DNA of 57,389 nucleotides from an uncultured Porphyromonadaceae bacterium (GCA_900548705.1 URLF01000002.1:1-57389); one strand, 5' to 3'; counted from the stretch's first letter, positions 18,643 through 27,324 are shown. Program-made: numbers and translations. The notes: generated by a model not told the origin, from the letters alone.

Positions 18643-19458
18643 ATGGAAAAGACACCGACACGTCCGCTCTTCGAGGGGACGGAAGATGAACTTAAAGAAT
18701 TGCTCGACCGGGAGGCCCGCAGGTTCAATACCCCCGATTTCATCGATGCCGACCCGGTGCAGTTTCCCCGTAAATTTCAATCTCTTCCTGACATAGAGAT
18801 TGTATCGCTGCTGGCCTCGACCGTGGCATGGGGCAACCGCAAGATGATATGCTCCAATATCACCAAGATGTTGACACTGATGGACTGGTCGCCCGCGACC
18901 TGGCTGCTCGACAAGGTGTATGAGGAGTTGCCAGATATGAACATCCACCGCACATTCTTTGCCCGTGACCTGAGGGCGTTCATGCGCGGACTCTACCCGA
19001 TATACCGTGACCACGGTTCTTTGCAGGAGTTTGCCCGGAAGAAAAACATAGGTGATACGGAATATCCCGCATGGGCGTTGGCTGAGGCCATCAATGCCTC
19101 TTTGGAAGAGGAGAACCGAGGAATTGCCGACGTGAACCTCTCACGCTGCCTTCCTCAGAATCTCAAGACCACCGCGCTCGAACGTCTGAACATGGCCCTC
19201 CGTTGGCTTGTGCGTGACGACGGCATTGTCGATATGGGTGTGTGGGATGTCATCAAGCCCTCCCGGCTGTTCATTCCCCTTGATGTCCACGTCGGAGACA
19301 CCTCCCGCGAACTCGGGCTGCTTCACCGCAATGCCAACGACCGCCGTTCGGTCGAGGAGCTGACCGCCACCCTCCGCCGTTTCAATCCCTCCGATCCCGT
19401 CATCTACGACTACGCCCTCTTCTCCCTCGGCCTCCCCTCCAACAGCCAACTACCATAA
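18643..19458 (+). CDS. TIGR02757 family protein (DUF2400)
   Basis: A 271-residue protein of the conserved Bacteroidetes/spirochaete family TIGR02757, of unknown biochemical function. Recognisable segments are DPVQFPR(K)FQ near the N-terminus, IEIVSLLASTVAWGNRKMI, RLNMALRWLVRDDG(I)VDMGVW and the segment SRLFIPLDVHVGDTSRELGL. The helical layout and the VDxGxW/PLDxH pattern recall helix-hairpin-helix base-excision glycosylases, but I cannot establish activity. The ATG at 18643 is preferred over TTG 18613, which lies inside the hairpin. The final residues (NSQLP) are encoded by the first copy of the tandem repeat at 19445. Confidence 0.85.
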   Translation: MEKTPTRPLFEGTEDELKELLDREARRFNTPDFIDADPVQFPRKFQSLPDIEIVSLLASTVAWGNRKMICSNITKMLTLMDWSPATWLLDKVYEELPDMNIHRTFFARDLRAFMRGLYPIYRDHGSLQEFARKKNIGDTEYPAWALAEAINASLEEENRGIADVNLSRCLPQNLKTTALERLNMALRWLVRDDGIVDMGVWDVIKPSRLFIPLDVHVGDTSRELGLLHRNANDRRSVEELTATLRRFNPSDPVIYDYALFSLGLPSNSQLP

Positions 19459-19538
19459 CGGAAAAACCGCCAACTACCATAATGAAAATCGGCCAACTAC
19501 CATAACAGAAAACCGCCAACTACCATAATGTATTTTCG
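19445..19538. repeat. Four tandem 23-24 bp direct repeats between convergent genes
   Basis: Units begin at 19445, 19469, 19492 and 19515. Each starts with the invariant 14-base core GCCAACTACCATAA followed by a variable A-rich spacer ending in CC or CG. The first copy supplies the stop codon of the TIGR02757 gene, and the last ends 20 bases before the stop of the minus-strand gene at 19558. The core is not palindromic. Confidence 0.9.
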
Positions 19539-19557
19539 TAAATGATTGATTATTAGA

Positions 19558-21381
19558 TTAATTATGATGGAGGAGATTGGCGCGGATTATGGTGGAGGAA
19601 ACGGGGTAGGATGACTGGAGATGGCGGAGCGTTTCAGGGGAGATGGCGGTGGTGTCTCCGGCGATATGGCCGGTGATGTCGATGGCTGCTCCGGGAGCGT
19701 CGGGAGAGATTGCAGAGATGCCAAGGCCGGGGATGCCGGGGGCAGTGATTCCGGCGAGGTCGAGGATGGTGGGGTAGATGTCTACCTGACCCATTACCTT
19801 GTCATACCTGCCGGGGTGGGGGGAATTCAACACAATCATCGGCACGAACGATTCTTTGTCGACCAATGAGGCGAGCCGGGAAGAAGACTCGCGTATCGGG
19901 CCACGCCATGAAGCAAGCCCCTCATGGTCCCCGACAATTACAATCATTGTCTTGTCGGCATCGGGACGTGAACGAAGGTAGCTGACAAACTCACCTATGG
20001 CATTGTCGGTGTAGTTGATGGCGGTGATATAGTCTCCCAACGGCGCGGGATAATTGTCGGACAGTTTTATTCTCCGGTGTTCTTCGGGAATCGTGAAAGG
20101 GAAATGGCTCGAATAGGTGATGACTTCCACGAGGGCTTTCTCCCCCTCAGGCCATATTTCCCCGCTCTTCATCTTCTCGACGACCTGACGCAGGAAACTG
20201 CCGTCGGATGGGTTGCGGGGATGGCCGAATGACTCGGATGAATCCCAGCTGTCGCGGAACCTGGCCTCATCTATCCCGAAAGATTTCGCCACCGCTCCCT
20301 GATTCCAGGTTGTGGCGCGGTCTCCGCTCAGCAGGTAGCTCTTTTTCCCGCTGTCAGCTCTCAGTTCCTTGGCCAGATGCGGGTAATCCTGCTCAGGGAA
20401 CCGCATCGAGTAAACATAATCGGGCATCGGAAGGAGTCCGGCGGTCATCAGCAGTTGCCCGTCGATGCTTCGTCCCGGTCCTACTTGCGACAGCACGCAT
20501 GGCGCGAACCATGTGGAGGCGGTGTCAGCCAACAGACGGTTTAGGCACGGGGTGATTTCTTTCCCCTCCACGCTTTTCTGCAACGGCCACGCCTCCAGCG
20601 ACTCGACGATTATCATCACCACATTGTCAGGTTTGTAAGCCATCGGCGGGATGGAATCGCCATAAAACGACTCCCCATCCTTGAGCCATTGACGCGCGGA
20701 GGCAATCTCCTCTTCCGAGACAGGGCGGTTGCTTTCCAGGAGGTCGGCGAGGATGCTGAGCGGAAGGGTGTAGACAACCGGAGGAGTGGCCCTGTAATAA
20801 CATTCCTCTTTCAAGTGGTCGATATGCCTGAACAAACCTCCGTAAGGCAATACGCAGACCATACACGCCACAGCCCCGGTCAGGAGTGTGGCTACATATG
20901 CCCTTACGCCGCGCTTGCGGGGCTCCCTGGCGGTTGCCGGACGTCTCCCCATAAGGAGGAGTGTCAGGAATGTAATCAGCGGAAACAGCAGGTCGGCAAG
21001 ACGGAGGGAGTGGCGTATCGCGTCGCCAAACTCCGCCACATTGCCTGCCAGAAAATAACTGGCCGGAGGTATCGGCCCGAAATATGTGCGGCAATACATC
21101 AGGTTTGCTATCGCCAGCAGGTCAGCGACTGCCAGCCCAACTCCCATCAGCCATCTGCCGCGCGAGATTGCTGCCGGCATCGCCATCAGCAGCGCGAGCA
21201 ACGCCCCGAAGAGATATGTGGCCGCGAAGCCAAGTCCACGGAAAGATGTCGCCATGCTCCACAGCAGGTCGAATGTCAGTATGGTCACGAAACAACCCGC
21301 CCACGCGATGGTGAACCGGCGTGTCCATAAGCTTGTCGGAAACAGTTTGCGGAGGGAGAATCCTTTCAGTGTTTGTCGCAT
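19558..21381 (-). CDS. LTA-synthase-like sulfatase-superfamily membrane enzyme
   Basis: A 607-residue inner-membrane protein with about five transmembrane segments (residues 1-190) and a periplasmic alkaline phosphatase/sulfatase-superfamily domain. Metal-site landmarks are NVVMIIVESLEAW, the nucleophile region VGPGRSIDGQLL, LLSGDRATTWNQ and VIVGDHEG. This is the layout of lipoteichoic acid synthase and related phosphoglycerol or phosphoethanolamine transferases, which in Gram-negatives modify glycans or lipid A. The exact donor and acceptor cannot be read. The nucleophile position seems to be Ser rather than the usual Thr. The ATG at 21381 is chosen because an upstream TTG (21405) overlaps the -7 box. 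Confidence 0.82.
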   Translation of the reverse strand: MRQTLKGFSLRKLFPTSLWTRRFTIAWAGCFVTILTFDLLWSMATSFRGLGFAATYLFGALLALLMAMPAAISRGRWLMGVGLAVADLLAIANLMYCRTYFGPIPPASYFLAGNVAEFGDAIRHSLRLADLLFPLITFLTLLLMGRRPATAREPRKRGVRAYVATLLTGAVACMVCVLPYGGLFRHIDHLKEECYYRATPPVVYTLPLSILADLLESNRPVSEEEIASARQWLKDGESFYGDSIPPMAYKPDNVVMIIVESLEAWPLQKSVEGKEITPCLNRLLADTASTWFAPCVLSQVGPGRSIDGQLLMTAGLLPMPDYVYSMRFPEQDYPHLAKELRADSGKKSYLLSGDRATTWNQGAVAKSFGIDEARFRDSWDSSESFGHPRNPSDGSFLRQVVEKMKSGEIWPEGEKALVEVITYSSHFPFTIPEEHRRIKLSDNYPAPLGDYITAINYTDNAIGEFVSYLRSRPDADKTMIVIVGDHEGLASWRGPIRESSSRLASLVDKESFVPMIVLNSPHPGRYDKVMGQVDIYPTILDLAGITAPGIPGLGISAISPDAPGAAIDITGHIAGDTTAISPETLRHLQSSYPVSSTIIRANLLHHN

Positions 21382-21402
21382 TATAGTCAGTGCTTTATGC
21401 CG

Positions 21403-21410
21403 CAAAGTTA
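21403..21410 (-). promoter_or_regulatory. -7 box upstream of the LTA-synthase-like gene
   Basis: The minus strand reads TAACTTTG, 22 bases before the ATG at 21381. It overlaps the alternative TTG start, which argues against that start. Confidence 0.55.
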
Positions 21411-21476
21411 CAAAAAATGGGCATAAAGCACTGAAATATCTTCCGTGATTTTACCGGATTCCCGGGGATTGGCATG

Positions 21477-22778
21477 TCAACGCAGGCGCAGATAGGAGTA
21501 GCCGAAACGTTCGGCAGCAGCGCGGTCGAGCTCCTCGCGGAAAGCGGGGTCGGCCACAGAGATAAGGAGCTTGGCGCGTTCAGGCAACGATTTGCCCCGC
21601 AGGTTGACAGCTCCGTGTTCGGTTACGACATAGTTGGTCTGGAAACGGGTGGTCACCACACCTGCCCCCGGTGTCAATACCGGTTTGATTTTGGAGATAC
21701 CCTTGGTTGATGAGGTCATCGCCAGGAATGACAGGCCCCCTTCGCTGCGCGACGCGCCGTACACGAAGTCATGCTGTCCTCCCACACCTGAGAAAAGCCG
21801 TTGGCCAATCGAGTCGGCGCATATCTGGCCGGTAAGGTCGATTTCCAGGCAGGAGTTGATTGACATCACCTTGGGATTCTGGGCTATGATGAACGGGTCG
21901 TTGGTCCAGGCCACATCCTTGAATATCATATCCTTGTTGTAATCCATCAGGTCGTAGAGACGGCGTGAACCCAGCGCGAGACAAGCAACCGACTTCCCGG
22001 GATATACCTTTTTCAGGGAGTTGTCGATGATTCCTTTCTCAATGAGGGGCAGCACACCGTCGGTCATCGCCTCGGTGTGGAGTCCCAGATGCTTATGGTT
22101 TTCCAACGCCCTTATCACGGCGTTGGGTATGCCACCCACACCAATCTGTAGGGTCGCCCCGTCGGGGATGATTTCCGCGATGGCGTTGCCGATGGCGGTC
22201 TCCTTTTCCCCGGGGATGGCGGTAGGCACCTCCACCAACGGGTCATCCACCTCCACGGCGGCATCGATTCTCGACACATGTATCACCGGGTCGCCATATG
22301 AGAAGGGCATATGGGGATTGATCTGGGCTATCACAATCCGGGCGCATTCGGTGGCGGAGGTGGCCAGGTCAGCCGACACCCCGTAGCTAACATATCCCTC
22401 CTCGTTCGGGCGGGAGCAGTTGAGCAACACTACATCCACCGGCCATGTCCCGTCGCGGAACAGTCCCGGCACCTCCCCGAGGAAGCGGGGAGTGGAGGCT
22501 CCATACCCCTCGTTTATCCATTTCCTGACATTGTTGGAGACGAAACAGGTGTCGACAAGGAAGGAATCCTTGTACTCCGGTTTGCAATAGGGGGCTTCGC
22601 GCTCTGAGACGGAAAATCCGGAATAGAGGACGACACCCCTCAGCTCGTGGCCACGGCGTGTCATCGCTGCCACCAGAGTCTCCGGGATGGAGGTGGAGCC
22701 TTGTATGTAGATATGGTCGCCGCTCTTTATCAGCTTTACAGCCTCGTCGGCCGACCGCCATTTCAATTCATTGTTCAT
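21477..22778 (-). CDS. Acetyl-CoA hydrolase/transferase family CoA-transferase
   Basis: A 433-residue class I CoA-transferase of the acetyl-CoA hydrolase/4-hydroxybutyrate CoA-transferase type. Landmarks are GDHIYIQG near the N-terminus, the oxyanion glycine motif GVGGIPNAV (213-221), and the catalytic Glu236 in LHTEAMTDG, which carries the CoA thioester intermediate. It ends with the family segment GKSLPERAKLLISVADP. It is the last gene of the iorA-iorB-aminotransferase unit, 33 bases after the aminotransferase. The context suggests that it moves CoA from the acyl-CoA made by the oxidoreductase to acetate or another acid. The family is firm; the acid pair is inferred. Confidence 0.85.
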   Translation of the reverse strand: MNNELKWRSADEAVKLIKSGDHIYIQGSTSIPETLVAAMTRRGHELRGVVLYSGFSVSEREAPYCKPEYKDSFLVDTCFVSNNVRKWINEGYGASTPRFLGEVPGLFRDGTWPVDVVLLNCSRPNEEGYVSYGVSADLATSATECARIVIAQINPHMPFSYGDPVIHVSRIDAAVEVDDPLVEVPTAIPGEKETAIGNAIAEIIPDGATLQIGVGGIPNAVIRALENHKHLGLHTEAMTDGVLPLIEKGIIDNSLKKVYPGKSVACLALGSRRLYDLMDYNKDMIFKDVAWTNDPFIIAQNPKVMSINSCLEIDLTGQICADSIGQRLFSGVGGQHDFVYGASRSEGGLSFLAMTSSTKGISKIKPVLTPGAGVVTTRFQTNYVVTEHGAVNLRGKSLPERAKLLISVADPAFREELDRAAAERFGYSYLRLR

Positions 22779-22811
22779 AGGTCACAGTTCGTAATCGGCT
22801 GCGGGCAGAAA

Positions 22812-24128
22812 TCACTGCTTGCAGGGATGGTCGTGGTGGAAAAGCGCCAGACGTTCGCCAAGGCGTTTCAGTATCTCGGGGGAGTTGAGCAGGGAGACGC
22901 AGACGCGCACACCCTCCTGGCGGCTTCCGGTCGAGGGGAGTGATATGGTCGATACCCCATAGCGCAACAGTTCGCTCTGGAGTTCGGCTCCTGTCATGCC
23001 GGGATAGCCGACCGTGAAGAAGAAACCGTCGGAAATCGGCTCCTCCCCGTCGAGGGCATAGACCAGATGGAAACCGTTGTCGAGGAACAGTTTTTTTGCG
23101 ATTCCTGCCCGGCGGCCATATTCGCGAGTCTCCGCCACGAAGTCGAGTTTCCCCTCAACGGCCTTGCGCAGCATCGCCGCGTAGGCATGCTGGGCGGAGT
23201 GGGCGGTGCCTGATGACGCGCAGTACAACACACCATAGATATACGCGTCAAGGAATGTCGGCATCTCATAGAATTTCTCCAGGAATTCATAGCGGCGGTC
23301 AGCCACGGCGGGTGAGACACAGACAATCGAGATACGCTGTCCGGCATAAGAGAAAATCTTGGAGGCTGATACCAGCAGTATGCAGCGGTCGGTGTATTTG
23401 GCGACGGTAGGGATGTAGGGTGCCTGATAGGGGAGCCCGTAACGGCGGCGGAAATCCATGCCGAGATAGGCATTGTCCTCAATCAGTATGACATCATGCT
23501 TCTCGGCCATCTTCGCGAGAATCCTGAACTCGGTCTCGGTCAGGTTGGTCCACGCCGGGTTGTTGGGGTTGCTGTAAATGATGGCCGACACCTTTCCGTC
23601 GGCGAGAGCTTCCTCCAGCCGCGCTTCGAGCAGTTCGCCACGGCAGTCGTAGATGTCAACCGAACGGTGGCCGAGACCGAGCAGCTTTACCTGGTTGTGC
23701 TGGGCCGGGAAACCGGGGTCAAGGAAAAGGATGGTGTCCTTCCCCTTGATGCGCTGTCCCATCAGCAGGAACAGAGTGAAAGTGCCCTGCATCGACCCAA
23801 CGGTCGGGACAATGCAGCGCGGGGGAATCTCAATGTCGAAGAATGCCTTCAGAAACTCGCTTCCGGCCTCTTTGAGCGGCTTGATTCCGGTGATGTTGGG
23901 ATACATGTTGGCCACTCCATTGGCCAGGGCTTCACGTTCGGCATCGATTCCGGCTTGGGCGGCAGGTAATCCGGGATTCCCCATCTCAAGATGGACGAAT
24001 TCCTCGCCGAGAGGTTCCTGAAGATGGGTTGCCAGAGCCATGATCTGGCGGATGGTCGCCGAGGCGATGTTGGGTATGTTCATCATGTCCAGAGCCTGCT
24101 GGAACATGTCAGTTGAAACGGGTATCAT
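22812..24128 (-). CDS. PLP-dependent class I/II aminotransferase
   Basis: A 438-residue fold-type I aminotransferase. Landmarks are the N-terminal HLEMGNPGLP segment, NPNNPAW (substrate/PLP Asn), IEDNAYLGMD (PLP-pyridine Asp) and the Schiff-base lysine in SASKIFSYAGQR (Lys257). The C-terminal arginine site lies in GVRVCVSLL. It is probably an amino acid:2-oxoglutarate aminotransferase. Because it sits between iorB and a CoA-transferase, the substrates are likely aromatic or branched-chain amino acids, giving the 2-oxoacids consumed by IorAB. The gap to iorB is 54 bases. Confidence 0.85.
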   Translation of the reverse strand: MIPVSTDMFQQALDMMNIPNIASATIRQIMALATHLQEPLGEEFVHLEMGNPGLPAAQAGIDAEREALANGVANMYPNITGIKPLKEAGSEFLKAFFDIEIPPRCIVPTVGSMQGTFTLFLLMGQRIKGKDTILFLDPGFPAQHNQVKLLGLGHRSVDIYDCRGELLEARLEEALADGKVSAIIYSNPNNPAWTNLTETEFRILAKMAEKHDVILIEDNAYLGMDFRRRYGLPYQAPYIPTVAKYTDRCILLVSASKIFSYAGQRISIVCVSPAVADRRYEFLEKFYEMPTFLDAYIYGVLYCASSGTAHSAQHAYAAMLRKAVEGKLDFVAETREYGRRAGIAKKLFLDNGFHLVYALDGEEPISDGFFFTVGYPGMTGAELQSELLRYGVSTISLPSTGSRQEGVRVCVSLLNSPEILKRLGERLALFHHDHPCKQ

Positions 24129-24182
24129 AAGTGTCGGGGTAAAAACGCTTGTGATTCAACAGGTCGGTATCTCTCTTGACAG

Positions 24183-24761
24183 TCAGAGAGACAATGCTTT
24201 CTGACGGCCCGCGCGGAATGCGGCGATGTTGGTCTCCACCATCTTCTCCCCCTTGGGGCCGAAGACAGTGCGGATTCCGGCCTCGATTTTTTCAGGGGTG
24301 AGGTCGATGTAGGGGGATGCGGCTCCGAGCAGCACCATGTTGGATGCGCGGAGTGTGGCCTTCTCCTTGGCCACCTCCTCCATGTCGAACGCCGTCACGT
24401 TGGGAAGCTTGGCGAGGGCGTCAAGGATTTCCGTCGTGTCGGGATATGTCGGGATGTTGATGAAGGGAACTGTCGAGGTCACCACACGCCCGTTGGCCGA
24501 CAGCCATCCGATATGGCGCAACGCCTCCATAGGCTCCAGGGCCACGATGAGGTCGGCTTTTCCGGTGGGTATCAGGTCTGAGGATATAGGCTCGGAGCTG
24601 AGGCGCAGACATGACATCACGTCGCCGCCGCGCTGGCTCATGCCGTGTACCTCGGCTTGTTTCAGATGGAGATTCTCGCGCAGGGCTGCCGCGCCGAGAA
24701 TGGTGGCTATCGAGAGGATTCCCTGGCCGCCGACCCCCGCCAGGATTATGTCGCATTTCAT
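24183..24761 (-). CDS. iorB: Indolepyruvate oxidoreductase subunit beta (IorB)
   Basis: A 192-residue gamma-type domain of 2-oxoacid:ferredoxin oxidoreductases. The N-terminus (CDIILAGVGGQGILSIATIL) is the family signature, followed by the typical AEVHGMSQRGGDV segment and LIVALEPMEALRH. Together with IorA it oxidatively decarboxylates arylpyruvates (indolepyruvate, phenylpyruvate) to aryl-acetyl-CoA, passing electrons to ferredoxin. It begins 48 bases after the iorA stop, as in other Bacteroidetes. Confidence 0.92.
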   Translation of the reverse strand: MKCDIILAGVGGQGILSIATILGAAALRENLHLKQAEVHGMSQRGGDVMSCLRLSSEPISSDLIPTGKADLIVALEPMEALRHIGWLSANGRVVTSTVPFINIPTYPDTTEILDALAKLPNVTAFDMEEVAKEKATLRASNMVLLGAASPYIDLTPEKIEAGIRTVFGPKGEKMVETNIAAFRAGRQKALSL

Positions 24762-24809
24762 AATTGAGTCTTTTTAGGTCAATGTTTAAGCTGTCCGGCT
24801 GAAAGGATG

Positions 24810-26480
24810 TCAGTTCTTCTTGGCGTGGCGACGCGCTGTCTGGATACACTCGCGACGGGCCACGATCACTGACAGTCCTTTGTGTTCAAACTCCCTGAGG
24901 AAGAGCGATTTCATCTCCTCGAATGTCTTGGGAAGGGAGTCGATGGTATGGAGGTGGGCCGGGTCAACCCCCAGGCCGAGGCATATCGCCTCCAGTTTTC
25001 CTGTGCCCTGCGAGTCCTGGCCACCGGTCATGCCGGTGGTGAGGTTGTCAGAGATAATCACAGTCATCGGGGTGTTCTCGTTTACCGCGTCAAGCAGCCC
25101 GGTCATTCCTGAATGGGTGAAAGTCGAGTCACCGATGATAGCCACGGAGGGATGCTGTCCGGCATCGGCGGCTCCCTTGGCCATGGTTATCGACGCGCCC
25201 ATGTCGAGACAGGTATCGATGGCGTTGAAGGGTGAGAGCCATCCGAGGGTGTAGCAACCGATGTCGCCGAACACCTTCGGGGAGTCATATTGCTTCATCG
25301 CGGCAGTCAGGGCGGCGTACACGTCACGGTGGCCACATCCCTGGCATAGGGCAGGCGGACGGGCTACCACCAGATTCTTCAGCTCCTCGCGCAGTTCGCC
25401 CGGGATGGTCTCTGTCGAGGCCGTACGGAGCGAAGGGACAGCTTTGACGAGGGCTTCCATCACAGAGTCGGGTGAAAGCTCACCGGTGCGGGGTAGGTAG
25501 CCGTCGAGTTTGCCGAGAATCGGACGGAGAGGGGTGTCAAGAAGTCCGCGCAGCATCTCTTCGATGACCGGCTGCCCCTCTTCGGCCACCAGCACGCGGT
25601 CGACTTTGGAGAAGAGTTCTTTCAGAAGTTTCTTCGGGAGGGGGTATTGCGAGATTTTCAGCACCGGGAAGGGGCATCCGTCAGGGAAACACTCCATGAC
25701 GTAATTGTAGGCGATTCCCGAGGCGATTATGCCTAACGAGTTGTCTTTACCCTCGACGAGACGGTTGAAGGGGGAGTCGGCTGACTCCTGCTCCATCTTC
25801 ACCTGGTCGGCGATAAGCTCACGGTTGCGGACGCGTGAGTTGCCCGGCATCAGTACCCACTGTCGCGGGTTGGACGGGTAGCTGAGGGTGTTCTCGGCGG
25901 CGGCTTCCGGCTCGGTGGCGACCTCAGCGCGTGAATGGCTCAGGCGCGTCACCAGGCGCACCATCACAGGGATGCGCAACCGCTCGGACAGCCCGAACCC
26001 GTAGGCAGCCATGTCGTAGGCTTCCTGCTGGTTTGACGGTTCGAGGCATGGGGTCATCGCGAAACGCGCGTAAAAACGTGAGTCCTGTTCATTCTGCGAG
26101 GAGTGCATCGAGGGGTCATCGGCCGAGATGACGAGCATTCCGCCATTGGCTCCGGTCATAGCGGAGTTGACAAACGCGTCGGCTGCGACATTCAGCCCGA
26201 CATGTTTCATTGATACCATTGATCGTTTGCCGCAGAAGCTCATTCCGAGAGCTTCCTCCACAGCTGTCTTCTCGTTGGAAGACCAGTGGGAATGAAGACC
26301 ACGCTCACGGGCGGTCTGGTTGGCTTGTACGAATTCAAGTATTTCAGTGGATGGGGTGCCAGGATAGGCATACGCGCCGGAGAGTCCGGCGTTTATGGCT
26401 CCCAGAGCCAGGGCTTCATCGCCCAGAAGGAGCTTCATCACTTTGGAGGCACTGTGGTCGGTAGGCTTGTTCTCGTTCAT
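24810..26480 (-). CDS. iorA: Indolepyruvate oxidoreductase subunit alpha (IorA), without C-terminal ferredoxin domain
   Basis: A 556-residue catalytic subunit. The N-terminal pyrimidine-binding domain has LLLGDEALALGAINAGLSG and YAYPGTPSTEI. The C-terminal TPP domain has CQGCGHRDVYAAL, the GDIGCYTLG segment, and the Mg/TPP motif GDSTFTHSGMTGLLDAVNENTP ending in N-x-T. The classical archaeal IorA carries a further C-terminal domain with two CxxCxxCxxxCP clusters; here the protein stops at IVARRECIQTARRHAKKN and no such motif is present. The ATG at 26480 (MNENKPTDHS) is preferred to the extended frame starting at 26537, which runs through a hairpin. Confidence 0.92.
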   Translation of the reverse strand: MNENKPTDHSASKVMKLLLGDEALALGAINAGLSGAYAYPGTPSTEILEFVQANQTARERGLHSHWSSNEKTAVEEALGMSFCGKRSMVSMKHVGLNVAADAFVNSAMTGANGGMLVISADDPSMHSSQNEQDSRFYARFAMTPCLEPSNQQEAYDMAAYGFGLSERLRIPVMVRLVTRLSHSRAEVATEPEAAAENTLSYPSNPRQWVLMPGNSRVRNRELIADQVKMEQESADSPFNRLVEGKDNSLGIIASGIAYNYVMECFPDGCPFPVLKISQYPLPKKLLKELFSKVDRVLVAEEGQPVIEEMLRGLLDTPLRPILGKLDGYLPRTGELSPDSVMEALVKAVPSLRTASTETIPGELREELKNLVVARPPALCQGCGHRDVYAALTAAMKQYDSPKVFGDIGCYTLGWLSPFNAIDTCLDMGASITMAKGAADAGQHPSVAIIGDSTFTHSGMTGLLDAVNENTPMTVIISDNLTTGMTGGQDSQGTGKLEAICLGLGVDPAHLHTIDSLPKTFEEMKSLFLREFEHKGLSVIVARRECIQTARRHAKKN

Positions 26481-26489
26481 GCTGATGAA

Positions 26490-26530
26490 AATTTGTAGCG
26501 CCGGGAATCTACTTCCCGACGCTACAAATT
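26490..26530 (-). promoter_or_regulatory. 18-bp hairpin directly upstream of iorA
   Basis: Arms 26490-26507 and 26513-26530 pair over 18 positions with one G-U on the minus-strand RNA and a 5-base loop. The hairpin ends 10 bases before the iorA ATG. A TAAATTTG -7-like box (26532-26525) overlaps the upstream arm. It may be the terminator of the DUF4919 gene (followed by TTTTCATC) or a leader structure affecting iorA. Confidence 0.6.
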
Positions 26531-26598
26531 TACTCAATTTTTAAGAGCTTTTTAGAAAACCGCTTATGTTTAAAAACATAAACCGACCCTTAGGGGAC

Positions 26599-27324
26599 TT
26601 ATTCCCCCTCTGGAAATTTGCGGTAGTATTCCTCCAGAAGATTCTTGATGTTGAAATAATAGGTCTCGTTGGAGGCTTTGCCCTTTGAATCTTTCTTCTC
26701 GACCTCAATCAGGTCGAAATAAGGCTCTTCGTAATGCTGTCCCTTCACTACCGCGTTCTGGAAATTGACGATGTCATATTCGTGGCGGGGGTTGATGACA
26801 TACCAGGCATGCTCCGCGTCAGTGCCTGTCCCGGAGGAGATGATGGCCTGTATCAGGTGGTTGAGACGGTATTGCCAGATGTTGGCGCGGTTGACCTTTC
26901 CACGGGCACGGAGGGCATAGATGAGGAAGTTCATCTGCGAGAGGTCAAACGGATTGTCGTCAAGGGCAAGCTCGGCGTAAGAGATGATGGAGTCGAGCTC
27001 GGCGCGGGTATGCGAGCTTTTGTAATACAGGCTCTCGTTCTTGGTCGATGCCTCGTTGTGGCGGTAAGGATTGAAGTCCTCCTGGAAGAGATAGCCGTAA
27101 TAAAGGTGGCGGTAGTCATTGATGTCCATCACCGTCTCGTTCTGCTGGTACCGACCCATCAGTTTGGGGTAATAGTAGGGGGAGGCGGGATCCGTCACCT
27201 CGCGGCGTATCTGGTCGAGGTCAGGAATCTCGGTGGTGACCGTCTTTTTCTGGGGCGCGGGAGCCGCCAGCAATGCGCCCGAAAGGAGCAAGAGCGAGGA
27301 TATGAAAAAAATGAGCTTTCTCAT
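26599..27324 (-). CDS. DUF4919 domain-containing exported protein
   Basis: A 241-residue protein starting MRKLIFFISS with a signal peptide ending near ALLAAPAP. The mature part carries family-typical segments: a YYYPKLMGRYQ(Q)NETVMDINDYRHLYYGYLFQ stretch, an NPYRHNE segment, ALDDNPFDLSQMNFL and HAWYVINPRHEYDIV. This is the DUF4919 family, found in Bacteroidetes and of unknown function; the helical content recalls TPR-like proteins. The longer frame starting at 27498 has no signal peptide at its N-terminus and overlaps the 27387-27869 gene, so it is rejected. It lies 62 bases downstream of the membrane-protein gene and is likely co-transcribed with it. Confidence 0.8.
   Translation of the reverse strand: MRKLIFFISSLLLLSGALLAAPAPQKKTVTTEIPDLDQIRREVTDPASPYYYPKLMGRYQQNETVMDINDYRHLYYGYLFQEDFNPYRHNEASTKNESLYYKSSHTRAELDSIISYAELALDDNPFDLSQMNFLIYALRARGKVNRANIWQYRLNHLIQAIISSGTGTDAEHAWYVINPRHEYDIVNFQNAVVKGQHYEEPYFDLIEVEKKDSKGKASNETYYFNIKNLLEEYYRKFPEGE

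Noticed and set aside
19445..19538. Short CRISPR-like array
   Set aside because: The spacing between cores is only 9-10 bases and the spacers are similar to each other, so these are tandem repeats, not repeat-spacer units. No cas gene is present.
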